DNA of 64,000 nt from Streptomyces marianii. Lineage in GTDB: Bacteria; Actinomycetota; Actinomycetes; Streptomycetales; Streptomycetaceae. A program made the position numbers and the translations under genes. Positions within the stretch are counted from its first letter, which is position 1. Every line of letters begins with the position of its first letter. Below the pieces are notes generated by a model. It made no database searches. It was not told where the DNA came from and saw nothing but the letters and a program-made list of their open reading frames with translations. The stretch spans positions 7,815,501-7,879,500 of the forward strand of contig NZ_VAWE01000001.1 in NCBI RefSeq assembly GCF_005795905.1, written 5' to 3'. Below are positions 26,632 to 34,877 of this stretch, in pieces.

Positions 26632-29322
26632 TCAGCCGGCCGTGACGCCCTCCGATACGGCCGCCCTGCCCGCTTCCAGACGTGCGATCGGTACGCGGAA
26701 CGGCGAGCAGGAAACGTAGTCGAGCCCCACCTCGTGGAAGAAGTGCACCGATGCCGGATCGCCTCCGTGTTCTCCACACACACCGAGCTCCAACTCGGGG
26801 CGCACCGCGCGGCCCTCGGTGACCGCGATCCGTACCAGCCGGCCCACGCCCTCGCGGTCGACGGTCTCGAACGGCGACGCCGGGAACACGCCCTTCTGCA
26901 GGTAGGCGGAGAAGAAGGCGGCCTCCACGTCGTCGCGTGAGAAGCCCCAGGTCGTCTGGGTGAGATCGTTCGTGCCGAACGAGAAGAAAGCGGCCTCCCG
27001 GGCGATCCGGCCCGCGGTGAGAGCCGCCCTCGGCAGCTCGATCATCGTGCCGACCGGGCAGGCGACGACCACGCCCGCCTCCTCGGAGACGGCGGCCAGG
27101 ACCCGTTCGGCCTCCTCTCTGACGAGGCGCAGCTCCTCCACCGTGTCCACCAGCGGAACCATGATCTCGGCGCGCGGGGTCCCGCCTGCCCGCAGCCGTT
27201 CCACGACCGCCTCGGCGATCGCGCGCACCTGCATGGCGAACAGCCCGGGAACGACCAGTCCCAGCCTGACGCCCCGCAGCCCGAGCATCGGATTCCTCTC
27301 GTGCATACGGGAAACGGCCGCGAGCAGCGCCGAGTCGTGCTCATCGGGCGGATCCCCGACCGCGTCCCTCCGGGCGACGCGGACGGCCAGATCCGTGCGG
27401 TCGGGCAGGAACTCGTGCAGTGGCGGGTCCAGCAGCCTGATGGTCACCGGCAGTTCGTCCATCGCCTCCAGAATGCCGGTGAAGTCCGCACGCTGCAGGG
27501 GCAGGAGCGCGGCGAGCGCGGCATCCCGTTCCGCGTCGCCCTCCGCGAGGATCATGTCCTCGACGAGCCGGCGCCGGTCCCCCAGGAACATGTGCTCGGT
27601 GCGGCAGAGCCCGATTCCCTCGGCCCCGAAGCGGCGCGCCCGGGCCGCGTCCTGCGGGGTGTCCGCGTTCGCCCGCACCTCCAGGCGCCGTGCCGCGTCG
27701 GCCTGCTGCATGAGCCGGTGCACGTGGCGTACAAGGTCCTGCGCGGCGGCGTCCGGGGGCGCACCGCTGTCGAAGTACCGCACGACCTGGGACTCGACCA
27801 GGGGTACGGCTCCGAGGCGGACGCTCCCCTCGGAGCCGTCCACGGAGACGACCGAACCCTCGCCGACGGTCAGGCCGTCGACGACGAGGCAGCGTGCGCG
27901 GACGTCCACGATCATGTCCTCCGCCCCGCAGACGCACACCTTCCCCATGCCCCGCGCGACCACCGCCGCGTGGCTCGTCTTCCCGCCGCGAGTGGTGAGA
28001 ACGGCTTCCGCGGCGATCATGCCGGGCAGGTCGTCGGCGGTGGTCTCGTTCCGGACGAGTACCACCTTCTCCCCGGCGTCCGCCCTGCGCACGGCCTCGG
28101 CCGAGTCGAAGACGACCGCTCCCACGGCCGCTCCCGGGGAGGCGGGGACGCCCCGGGCGACCACGTCGGCCGTGCCGGCGGCGTCGAAGCGCGGGAACAT
28201 GAGGCGGGTGAGCTGCTCACCGTCGACGCGGGACAGAGCCTGACGGTGCGTGATCAGACCCTCGTCGGCCATGTCCGAGGCGATGGTGAAGGCCGCCCGG
28301 GCGGTGCGTTTGCCGACGCGTGTCTGAAGCATCCAGAGCCTGCCCCGTTCGATCGTGAACTCGACGTCGCACAGGTCGTGGTAGTGGCTCTCCAGCCGGG
28401 CCAGGTACTCCTGAAGCCGCCCGAACGACGTCGGGTCCAGAGCGGCCAGCTCCTGGAGGGGCACCGCGTTGCGCACCCCGGAGACGACGTCCTCGCCCTG
28501 GGCGCTCGGAAGGTAGTCGCCGTACACCCCCGTGCGACCCGTGGCCGGGTCCCGGGTGAAGGCCACACCGCTCCCCGAGTCCCGGCCCAGGTTGCCGAAG
28601 ACCATGGTCTGAACGGTCACCGCGGTCCCCAGATCGTCCGGGATGCGCTCGCGGCGCCGGTACAGCCTCGCGCGCTCCCCGTTCCAGGAGGCGAACACGG
28701 CCAGGACGGCCTGCCGCAGCTGTTCGGCGGGCGACTGGGGGAACTCGAGGCCCGACCGCTCGGCGATCAGGTCCTTGAACGACTCGACGGTCCTGATGAG
28801 GTCGCAGACGTCCAGGCGGCTGTCGTCGGGGACGTGGTGCTGTTCCTCGATGCGCGTGAGTGTCTCCTCGAAGAGCGAGTTGTCCAAGCCCATCACCGTG
28901 CCGCCGAACATCTGCACCAGCCGCCGGTAGGAGTCCCAGGCGAATCGCTCCCTCTCGGACGACTTGGCCAGCCCGAGCACCGAGTAGTCGTTGAGTCCGA
29001 TGTCGAGGATGGTCTCCATCATTCCGGGCATCGAGACCCGGGCTCCGGACCTGACCGAGAGGAGCAGTGGGTCGTCCGCCTGACCGAGCCGCTTTCCGGC
29101 GGCCCGCTCCAGGGCGGACACGTGCTCGGCGATCTGGCGCTCCAGTTCGGGCGGCGGTTCGCCGCTCGACAGGAAGACCCGGCAGGCCTCGGTGGTGATG
29201 GTGAACCCTCTCGGCACGGGCAGGCCCAGGCGGGTCATCTCCGCGAGGTTCGCGCCCTTGTTCCCGAGCAGCTCGGCCATGCCGCGGCCGCCCCGGGCGA
29301 AGTCGTACACGTAGTCGGTCAT
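26632..29322 (-). CDS. ppdK: Pyruvate, phosphate dikinase
   Basis: 896 residues. N-terminal ATP-grasp domain (GNKGANLAEMTRLGLPVPRG; VRSGARVSMPGMMETILDIG), central swivelling domain with TTRGGKTSHAAVVARGMG carrying the phosphorylated His (about residue 452), and C-terminal PEP/pyruvate barrel with LCRTEHMF, GTNDLTQT and the catalytic Cys in GVCGEHGGDP (about 849). Interconverts ATP + pyruvate + Pi with AMP + PEP + PPi. In this setting it may support gluconeogenic flux or PPi use when respiration slows. Two palindromes lie 87-121 bp upstream. Confidence 0.95.
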   Translation of the reverse strand: MTDYVYDFARGGRGMAELLGNKGANLAEMTRLGLPVPRGFTITTEACRVFLSSGEPPPELERQIAEHVSALERAAGKRLGQADDPLLLSVRSGARVSMPGMMETILDIGLNDYSVLGLAKSSERERFAWDSYRRLVQMFGGTVMGLDNSLFEETLTRIEEQHHVPDDSRLDVCDLIRTVESFKDLIAERSGLEFPQSPAEQLRQAVLAVFASWNGERARLYRRRERIPDDLGTAVTVQTMVFGNLGRDSGSGVAFTRDPATGRTGVYGDYLPSAQGEDVVSGVRNAVPLQELAALDPTSFGRLQEYLARLESHYHDLCDVEFTIERGRLWMLQTRVGKRTARAAFTIASDMADEGLITHRQALSRVDGEQLTRLMFPRFDAAGTADVVARGVPASPGAAVGAVVFDSAEAVRRADAGEKVVLVRNETTADDLPGMIAAEAVLTTRGGKTSHAAVVARGMGKVCVCGAEDMIVDVRARCLVVDGLTVGEGSVVSVDGSEGSVRLGAVPLVESQVVRYFDSGAPPDAAAQDLVRHVHRLMQQADAARRLEVRANADTPQDAARARRFGAEGIGLCRTEHMFLGDRRRLVEDMILAEGDAERDAALAALLPLQRADFTGILEAMDELPVTIRLLDPPLHEFLPDRTDLAVRVARRDAVGDPPDEHDSALLAAVSRMHERNPMLGLRGVRLGLVVPGLFAMQVRAIAEAVVERLRAGGTPRAEIMVPLVDTVEELRLVREEAERVLAAVSEEAGVVVACPVGTMIELPRAALTAGRIAREAAFFSFGTNDLTQTTWGFSRDDVEAAFFSAYLQKGVFPASPFETVDREGVGRLVRIAVTEGRAVRPELELGVCGEHGGDPASVHFFHEVGLDYVSCSPFRVPIARLEAGRAAVSEGVTAG

Positions 29323-29408
29323 GGCTGCTTCCGCGGCGACGTGCCGGCCCCCTCTGCGGGCCGGCGCCTACTCGTCCCACTGTCACCGAGCGCGTTCGCG
29401 AGACAGAA

Positions 29409-29443
29409 GGGGCCATACGTCCCTGTATGGGGACGTTCGGGCC
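29409..29443. promoter_or_regulatory. Pair of DosR-like palindromes upstream of ppdK
   Basis: GGGGCC-ATAC-GTCCC at 29409-29423 and GGGGAC-GTTC-GGGCC at 29429-29443, 20 bp apart centre to centre (two helical turns), 87-121 bp upstream of the ppdK ATG. They carry GGGAC/GTCCC half sites like the mycobacterial box. Confidence 0.65.
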
Positions 29444-29533
29444 GTCGGACCCGCAGGGACCGGTCGTTCCGCCGACCCGGGGCGTTCGACGGTCGTCCCG
29501 TCCCCGGGAACGTCACGGGCCGGGTGCCGCTCC

Positions 29534-30385
29534 TCAGGCACGAGCCAGGGGCGAGCGGTCGAGGAGGAGGATGCCCGTCACCGCCACGGCCGCTCCCAGC
29601 ATCTGCACGGCCAGCGCCGGAGGAGACTGCGCGAGCCGTTCGCCGAAGACGGCGATGCCGATCAGTACGGCGCCGACCGGTTCGAGGGTGTCGATGATCG
29701 GCAGGCTGATGGCCAGGGAGCCCGCCTGGTACGCGCTCTGCGACATGGTCAGGCCCAGAACTCCGATGACGATCAGCGAGTAGGGCTCCCACGCGAGGAA
29801 CGCGCCCGCGCCCTGGGTCTGGAACCTGTCGGCCGTGCTCTTGGTCAGGCTGTCGAGGAGAGCGAACAGCAGCGCCGCGCAGACGGCGAACAACGCGGTC
29901 CTCGTGCTGCCGCGCCGCCGCAGGCCGGCGGGGGCCAGCAGCGCCACGGCGCCGCCGACGGCGGCGAGCACGGGCACCCAGTCGGCGACGTCCGGAACCG
30001 TCCCGTGGGCGGGCGGCGGAAGGACCGTCAGGAACATGGCCACACCGCCCGCCGTGCACACGATTCCCGCGGCCTCCGGACGCGTCAGGGAGATGCCGCG
30101 TCGCCAGGCGAGGAACGGCAGGGCGAAGACGAGGTCCGTCGCGGCGAGCGGCTGGACCAGGACCAGAGGGCCGGCGGCCAGGGCCAGGCCGAGCAGTGCG
30201 TACGAGGCGACGACGAGTCCCATCCCGGTCAGCCATTTCGGGCGGCGGGCCAGCTCGAGCAGCAGCCGGAGCCGGAGGGAGTCCGACGCGGGTGCCTCGC
30301 GCGCCGCCTGCTGCTGAAGTACCGATCCGACACCGAAGCTCAGGGCGGACAGCAGAGCGGCCGCCACCGCGACGGCGAGGTTCAT
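29534..30385 (-). CDS. DMT-superfamily (EamA-like) membrane transporter
   Basis: 283 residues from ATG 30385; no strong ribosome site is seen. About nine hydrophobic helices in two repeats, beginning MNLAVAVAAALLSALSFGVG and including LAAGPLVLVQPLAATDLVFA (about 73-92) and ISLPIIDTLEPVGAVLIGIA (about 235-254), the conserved Pro-rich helix of each EamA half. Substrate unknown. Small N-terminal helix-to-QQQAAR segment is cytoplasmic. Divergent from CBS-BON 6; the intergenic palindrome at 30483 is near both. Confidence 0.85.
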   Translation of the reverse strand: MNLAVAVAAALLSALSFGVGSVLQQQAAREAPASDSLRLRLLLELARRPKWLTGMGLVVASYALLGLALAAGPLVLVQPLAATDLVFALPFLAWRRGISLTRPEAAGIVCTAGGVAMFLTVLPPPAHGTVPDVADWVPVLAAVGGAVALLAPAGLRRRGSTRTALFAVCAALLFALLDSLTKSTADRFQTQGAGAFLAWEPYSLIVIGVLGLTMSQSAYQAGSLAISLPIIDTLEPVGAVLIGIAVFGERLAQSPPALAVQMLGAAVAVTGILLLDRSPLARA

Positions 30386-30482
30386 GACGCCAGCATTCCG
30401 GTGCGGAGATACGAGGAAGGGGCCGACACGCACGGCATGCCCGCCGGAAGCGGCGGCGGCAGCCTCCGAACGCTCAGTGGAA

Positions 30483-30496
30483 GGGCTGAACGGCCC
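30483..30496. promoter_or_regulatory. DosR-like palindrome upstream of CBS-BON 6
   Basis: GGGCT-GAAC-GGCCC, about 70 bp upstream of the ATG at 30565 and about 100 bp upstream of the divergent DMT gene. Confidence 0.55.
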
Positions 30497-30564
30497 GGGC
30501 GCCTCGCTCCGCGCAAGGAGACAATGGGAGAGCGGGGGAGACCCTCCGGACGAGGGAGTCGGCC

Positions 30565-31434
30565 ATGACCGATCGCGAGAGCCCCGCCGCCGGTGTCGAA
30601 GCGCGCCGTGCGGTACCCGGAAGAGCGAGCCGGATCGACGAACCCCTGCGGGAGGACATGCTGCTCCGGTACATCGGCGCGATGGCGGCGGCGTCCGCCC
30701 GGCACGAGGAGCCCCGCAGTCCGGCGGGCGGCGGGGCCCCGGCCCGGCCCGCGCACACGGCCCACCGGGCACGGTCGGCGTCCGATGTGGAAGCCGAACC
30801 GCTGCTGGTCCGAGACGTCATGGAGGTCGCTGTCGCGTCCGTGCCGGGGGACTCCGCGTTCATGGCCATCGCTCGAGCACTCACCGACGCCGGAGTGGGA
30901 TCGCTGCCCGTGACGGATCCGGAGGGCCGGGTGATGGGTGTGGTGTCGGAATCGGACCTGCTGGCCAAGGCGGCGGTCGAGGCGACCGGTCACCGGCCCG
31001 GCGTGGCGGGTTCCCTCGCTCGCCGGCGCCTGAACGAGAGTGCCCGCGCGGAAACGGCGGAGGACCTGATGACCGCTCCTGCCATCACGGTCTTCCCCGA
31101 GTCCACCGTCGCCGAGGCGGCGTGGCTGGCAGCGCTCTCCCGGCTGAAGAGGATGCCTGTCACGGACGAAGGCGGGCACCTCGTCGGTGTCGTGCGCAGG
31201 AACGCCCTTCTGGCGTCTCTCGTGAGGGACGACGAGGGCATCCGTGAAGAGATCGTGTCCAGGATTCTCGTGGAGGAGTTCCCCGGTGCCGGGAGCGCGG
31301 TCGAGATCACCGTCCGCAACGGGACGGTGAACGTGTGGGGGCGGATGGAACGGGCCGACGCGCGGCGGTTCCTCGAACGGATCGAAGGTCTTGCCGACGT
31401 CGCCGAAGTCGTCGATCACCTGGTGGCGGCCTGA
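30565..31434 (+). CDS. CBS-pair plus BON domain protein with long N-terminus (paralogue 6 of 6)
   Basis: 289 residues from ATG 30565 (GAGGGAG). About 85 residues precede the CBS pair, with EDMLLRYIGAMAAASARHEE and an Ala/Pro-rich linker. CBS1: LVRDVMEVAVASVPGDSAFM to GVVSESDLLAKAAV; CBS2: DLMTAPAITVFPESTVAEAA to GVVRRNALLASLVR; BON: VEITVRNGTVNVWGRMERAD to VAEVVDHLVAA. The N-terminal extension is unique among the six and may mediate a specific interaction. Confidence 0.9.
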   Translation: MTDRESPAAGVEARRAVPGRASRIDEPLREDMLLRYIGAMAAASARHEEPRSPAGGGAPARPAHTAHRARSASDVEAEPLLVRDVMEVAVASVPGDSAFMAIARALTDAGVGSLPVTDPEGRVMGVVSESDLLAKAAVEATGHRPGVAGSLARRRLNESARAETAEDLMTAPAITVFPESTVAEAAWLAALSRLKRMPVTDEGGHLVGVVRRNALLASLVRDDEGIREEIVSRILVEEFPGAGSAVEITVRNGTVNVWGRMERADARRFLERIEGLADVAEVVDHLVAA

Positions 31435-31479
31435 GAACCGCGCGACGGGTCGTGGCGGCTGCCGAGGACGGTCCGTCCT

Positions 31480-31494
31480 GGGCCGACCGGCCCC
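31480..31494. promoter_or_regulatory. DosR-like palindrome, distal site
   Basis: GGGCC-GACC-GGCCCC, 20 bp centre to centre from the proximal site, upstream of the Rv1733c-like gene. Confidence 0.6.
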
Positions 31495-31499
31495 AGGGT

Positions 31500-31514
31500 G
31501 GGGACGGTTGTCCC
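31500..31514. promoter_or_regulatory. Match to the DosR core GGGAC-nnnn-GTCCC
   Basis: Reads GGGGAC-GGTT-GTCCC, matching the inner core of the mycobacterial DosR box on both arms. It lies 95-109 bp upstream of the gene for a homologue of Rv1733c, itself a known DosR target. Confidence 0.7.
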
Positions 31515-31608
31515 TACGAGCGACGGCGGGACATCGCCAAGGTGGAGGCAACGGCACAACACCCGCAGGTATCGCCTTCTCCCGGACGATCCACGAGGGA
31601 GGCCCGTC

Positions 31609-32241
31609 ATGACGGACGAACGCTCCGTGCCCGGTTCGCACGGGGTGGCTGGGGACACCCTGTGGAGGCATCTGGTGTGCGCTGCCGGCAGGGACACGAG
31701 ACCGCTGGTCCGCCCTGCGGACCGGGCCCGCAGCCGCTTGGTGCTGGAAGACGCCTTCGCCGTGCTGGTGGCGCTCGTCCTGGCGGTGGCGGCCACCTGG
31801 GCCACATGGACCGGCGAGCACCGTCGGGTGCTCGACGAGGAGCGGCAGCAGGTGAGTGCGACCACGGTGACCGGCGCGGTGGCGGGCGCGCGGGACACCC
31901 GGTCCGGCGTGTCGGGCGGCGCGTCGGCCGAGGCGACCTGGAGCCGGCCGGGGAGCGGAGCGCACCACGGTGTCGTCGAGGTGCCGCGCGGTACGGAGGC
32001 CGGGAGCGTGATCCGGATCTGGGTCGACGAACACGGGCGGCCGACCCCGAGACCCCCTACGGACGCGGACATGGCGTTCGCCTCGGCGCTGGCGGGAATC
32101 TCGGTGTTCGCCGTGGTCGCGGGCGCCGCCGTGGCGGTGACCGGTCTTCGGGGCCGTCGGCTCGAGCGCCGGACCCTGGACGCGTGGGAGGCCGAGTGGG
32201 GGGATGTCGAACCACGCTGGTCCGGTCGCCGGGGAGGGTGA
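31609..32241 (+). CDS. Rv1733c-like two-helix membrane protein
   Basis: 210 residues from ATG 31609 (GAGGGAGGCCC). N-terminal cytoplasmic part with PLVRPADRARSRLVLEDAFA, TM1 at about 48-67 (AVLVALVLAVAATWATW), an exported loop of about 90 residues (VVEVPRGTEAGSVIRIWVDE), TM2 at about 160-185 (ALAGISVFAVVAGAAVAVTG) and a basic/acidic C-tail with LERRTLDAWEAEWGDVEPRW. This architecture and the PADRARSR motif match the Rv1733c family, whose founding member is a latency-associated antigen of the DosR regulon. Function unknown. Confidence 0.82.
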   Translation: MTDERSVPGSHGVAGDTLWRHLVCAAGRDTRPLVRPADRARSRLVLEDAFAVLVALVLAVAATWATWTGEHRRVLDEERQQVSATTVTGAVAGARDTRSGVSGGASAEATWSRPGSGAHHGVVEVPRGTEAGSVIRIWVDEHGRPTPRPPTDADMAFASALAGISVFAVVAGAAVAVTGLRGRRLERRTLDAWEAEWGDVEPRWSGRRGG

Positions 32242-32287
32242 GCGAACAGGACGGAGCGGGTTGCCGGACCCGGCCTGTGCCGCAGCG

Positions 32288-32437
32288 CTTGGGTCGCGGG
32301 CGCGCGCGGAGGAGCGCACGAGCCTCTACACCTGCCGGAGCCCGAACTCTTGGGTCGCGGGCGCGCGCGGAGGAGCGGGTCACCGCGCTCTGAGCGCCGC
32401 CGATCGGTCGTGGGGCGCGGCCGCGCACGGAGGAGCG
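32288..32437. CRISPR. CRISPR-like array: three 29-nt repeats, 32- and 31-nt spacers
   Basis: Repeats at 32288-32316 and 32349-32377 are identical over 29 nt (core TCGCGGGCGCGCGCGGAGGA). The third, 32409-32437, matches 25 of 29 positions, as expected for a degenerate terminal repeat. The two spacers (32317-32348, 32378-32408) are unrelated to each other. Repeat and spacer lengths are those of type I-E, and the reverse-complement repeat starts GCTCC.CCGCGC like many actinobacterial I-E repeats. Against a real array: only three units, an unusual 3' half of the repeat, and no cas genes in the window. It may be a relic or an unrelated GC-rich tandem repeat. Confidence 0.4.
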
Positions 32438-32624
32438 ACGTCGGCACGGTGTACGGCGTGCACCGGCGCCTCACGTCCACCCGCCCGTGGAGTCAACTGC
32501 CCACGGTCGATGGCGAGGAGGGCTGCCAGCCGCGGCCGGGCGCCGGAATCGACTGCGTCACCGTGCCAGTGCCCAGCTTCCGCGCATGGGCCCGTCGCCG
32601 CTGGGCCCTCCTCGCCGCCCATCA

Positions 32625-32637
32625 TTGCACAGTGCAA
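32625..32637. promoter_or_regulatory. 13-bp palindrome TTGCAC-A-GTGCAA
   Basis: Perfect palindrome, first of a family of four in 10 kb (also 37372, 41199 and 42428). No gene start is near on either strand. Confidence 0.45.
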
Positions 32638-32796
32638 GGGAGAGCTCCAGGTGCGGGGCGGCCGGGAGTACGTGCTGTCCGGGCCGGCTCGGCCGGAGCA
32701 GCCGTCGCCTGACGCGGCGCCGGTATCCGCTGGGCTGTCGGAGGAGTGCAGCCGGAACCCGCCGCGCATGGTCCGGCGGCCTCGCGCGGCGGGTGG

Positions 32797-32836
32797 GGCG
32801 GTTTCCGGTCTACTCGGGCGGTTTCCGGTCTACTTA
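32797..32836. repeat. 20-bp tandem duplication over the DUF4142 stop codon
   Basis: The unit ending TTTCCGGTCTACT occurs at 32797-32816 and 32817-32836 with two terminal differences. The second copy contains the stop codon of the minus-strand DUF4142 gene. Confidence 0.7.
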
Positions 32837-33579
32837 GGGGTGACGGACTTCTCCACGTCGGCGAAGGTCGCACTGTCGACCAGGCCGGTGTCCTCCAGGA
32901 CCTCGAGGTGGTCCAGCACGGTCTGGTTGGCCTGCCGCGCGTGGCGGCGGATGAGGTCGTTCTGGGTGGCGGCCCGGACCTCGCCGATGGTGGCGAAGAT
33001 CTTTCCGTGCGAGGCGCGCAGCAGGTTCGCGAACAGGCGGTCGAACTCGGCTCCCCGGGCGTTCTCCATCTGCTTGACCCAGCCCTGCTGTTCGGCCGTG
33101 GCCTCGTCGGGAATCGCAACGCCAAGGATCTTGGCGTCCTCGCGTACCAGCTGGTCGAGCTTGCTGTGGCCGTCCATGAGGTGCAGGCCGGCGCGCTTGA
33201 CCGCTTCGCTGGAGGCGTTCGTCTGGGCCAGCCGGCCGGCCGGGATCTCCCACAGGCCGGCCTGCCGCACCTTGACCAGGAACGTCTTGTCCACCTCGGT
33301 CACCGGCTGGGGTTCGGTCGGTCCGGACTGGGCGTCCTCCGCCGCCTCGTTCTGCGCGTCCGCTCCGTGGGCGGCGCCGGACGACTGACCGTATCCCGCG
33401 GTGCCGGACTGCCCGTAGCCGTTCTGTGCCGCGGCCCCCGCGGGGGTCGGCGAGGCCGAGGCCTCCTCATCACCTCCCCGCGTGATGAACAGCACGGTGG
33501 CGATGACCGCGCAGACGGCCACGATCACCGCGATGGTCCTGGGGACGGTGGATTCGGCGGCGCGTCGGTTGGAACGCAT
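32830..33579 (-). CDS. Exported DUF4142 protein
   Basis: 249 residues from ATG 33579 (GGGAGGCATC). A single N-terminal helix (IAVIVAVCAVIATVLFI, about 16-32) anchors or exports the protein. A low-complexity linker with GYGQSG repeats (about 50-75) follows, then the DUF4142 ferritin-like helical domain from about 95 to the end: VDKTFLVKVRQAGLWEI, GLHLMDGHSKLDQLVREDAK, ATQNDLIRRHARQANQTVLD. Function of the family is unknown; it is common in envelope and stress contexts. The stop lies in a 20-bp tandem duplication. Confidence 0.85.
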   Translation of the reverse strand: MRSNRRAAESTVPRTIAVIVAVCAVIATVLFITRGGDEEASASPTPAGAAAQNGYGQSGTAGYGQSSGAAHGADAQNEAAEDAQSGPTEPQPVTEVDKTFLVKVRQAGLWEIPAGRLAQTNASSEAVKRAGLHLMDGHSKLDQLVREDAKILGVAIPDEATAEQQGWVKQMENARGAEFDRLFANLLRASHGKIFATIGEVRAATQNDLIRRHARQANQTVLDHLEVLEDTGLVDSATFADVEKSVTPK

Positions 33580-34025
33580 GATGCCTCCCGGTCGGCATGG
33601 GTACTTGCTCGTTCATGTCGCCCGGAAGCTGTTGTACGGCGGCTGGCACGGCACGCAGACAGCAGTACGGGCCCGACCGCCGCAGCGTTCACCCGAGGGC
33701 GGGAATCCTTTCGAACGGCCGTGTCCCGGCCCTCACCAGGCTGCCCGGTCCGCCGTCGGATTCGTGGTCGTCACCGCATGGGAACCGCGGCCGCTGACGC
33801 ATCCCGGACGGAGGGGCGGACGGGCGGGTGCGCCGGGTGTCCGCAGGCGTACTGACCGCGCTGGGCGGTCCGGCTCGCAACAGCACCACGGCCCGCATGA
33901 GTTGACGAGGCAACCCGCCGCCCCGCGCGGACACGCGACCCGGGATCCCGAGAACGCCGCTCCTGCCGACGGGAGGCCTCGCGTCGATCCGGCGACCGGC
34001 GATCCGACCGTGGTAGTCGAGTCGC
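33580..34025. other. Divergent intergenic region
   Basis: 446 bp between the DUF4142 gene (minus) and the YihY gene (plus). Several frames cross it, none with a ribosome site or family match. I see no strong repeats. Confidence 0.4.
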
Positions 34026-34877
34026 ATGGATTCCACCGAAGGCCCGGCTGACGCATCCCTGCCCCGACGCTTCGGCCGACGGATTCGTGAGTCCGTCATG
34101 GGCGGGCCGGGGGAGCGGGACGGCGGCGACCTGGAGTTGATGAACCGCTCCCTGGGATTCGCCGCGATGGGCTTCCTCACCCTGGTGCCGCTGATGATCG
34201 TACTCGCGGCGGCGGCCCCGGCTCAGGCAGCCGGTTTCGCGCACTGGCTCAGCAGGGCCCTGAGCGCATCGACGGCGGCTCAGCACGAGATCCAGCAGAT
34301 GTTCGCCCCTCCGCGACACGTCCTGCGAGCGACGACGAGCTTCAGCCTGGCCGCTCTCGCGATTTTCGGCGTCACGTTCGGGGCGGCGGTTCAGACCGGC
34401 TACGAGAAGGCATGGGGGCTGGAACCGGCTCGAAGCGGCGGCTCGTACGCCGGCATGCTGGCACGGCACGTAGTGTGGCTGTGTCTGGTCGTGGGGTACG
34501 TGCTGGTGCTCACCAACACGCCACTGCGGAGGCAGAGCGTCATCACGACGCCGCAGGGGACGGCCGGCGCCGTTCTCGTCACGCTGATGCTCCTGTGGGC
34601 TTCGCAGAAGGTCCTCCTCGGCCGCCGGGTCGGGTGGAGAGCCCTCCTGCCGGGCGCCCTCGCAACCACCGTCGGCCTGCTCGGCCTCCGTCTCTTCTCC
34701 CGCCTCGTCTTCTCCCCCCTGATCGTGACGAGCGCCGTCGCATACGGCCCCGTCGGGACGATGCTGGTCGTCCAGTCCTGGTTCGTCGGCGTGGGTTTCA
34801 TCCTCTACGGAGGAGCGCTCGTGGGCAGGATTCTCCACGAAGAGGCATGGCCGGGGCCGCGGCGTCGGCACGGCTGA
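34026..34877 (+). CDS. YihY/BrkB-like membrane protein
   Basis: 283 residues from ATG 34026; the ribosome site is weak, so the start is less certain. About six TM helices: LGFAAMGFLTLVPLMIVLAA, FSLAALAIFGVTFGAAVQTG, ARHVVWLCLVVGYVLVL, GAVLVTLMLLWASQKVLL, ATTVGLLGLRLFSRLVFS, VQSWFVGVGFILYGGALVG. The G.TY.KAWGL-like segment TGYEKAWGLEPA is typical of actinobacterial YihY proteins. Once called ribonuclease BN, the family is now regarded as membrane proteins of unknown transport or envelope role. Confidence 0.82.
   Translation: MDSTEGPADASLPRRFGRRIRESVMGGPGERDGGDLELMNRSLGFAAMGFLTLVPLMIVLAAAAPAQAAGFAHWLSRALSASTAAQHEIQQMFAPPRHVLRATTSFSLAALAIFGVTFGAAVQTGYEKAWGLEPARSGGSYAGMLARHVVWLCLVVGYVLVLTNTPLRRQSVITTPQGTAGAVLVTLMLLWASQKVLLGRRVGWRALLPGALATTVGLLGLRLFSRLVFSPLIVTSAVAYGPVGTMLVVQSWFVGVGFILYGGALVGRILHEEAWPGPRRRHG

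Larger units (their letters stand above)
32242..32829. other. 588-bp gene-free region with repeats
   Basis: Lies between convergent genes. It holds the CRISPR-like repeats at 32288-32437, the TTGCAC palindrome at 32625-32637 and the start of a 20-bp tandem duplication at 32797-32836. I find no supported coding sequence. Confidence 0.6.

Noticed and set aside
27301-29697. Very long open frame opposite ppdK (about 800 codons)
   Set aside because: Composition is that of a high-GC antisense shadow (His/Arg/Gly rich) with no family match; ppdK on the other strand has every catalytic motif.
4782-31434. Interpretation of the CBS-BON proteins as IMP dehydrogenase or chloride-channel fragments
   Set aside because: All six are complete two-CBS-plus-BON proteins with their own starts and stops; no catalytic or channel domain is adjacent.
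32204-32712. Frames through the CRISPR-like repeats read as repeated Arg-rich peptide
   Set aside because: The second spacer changes length by one base, breaking the frame between repeats; no start or family. The repeats look non-coding.
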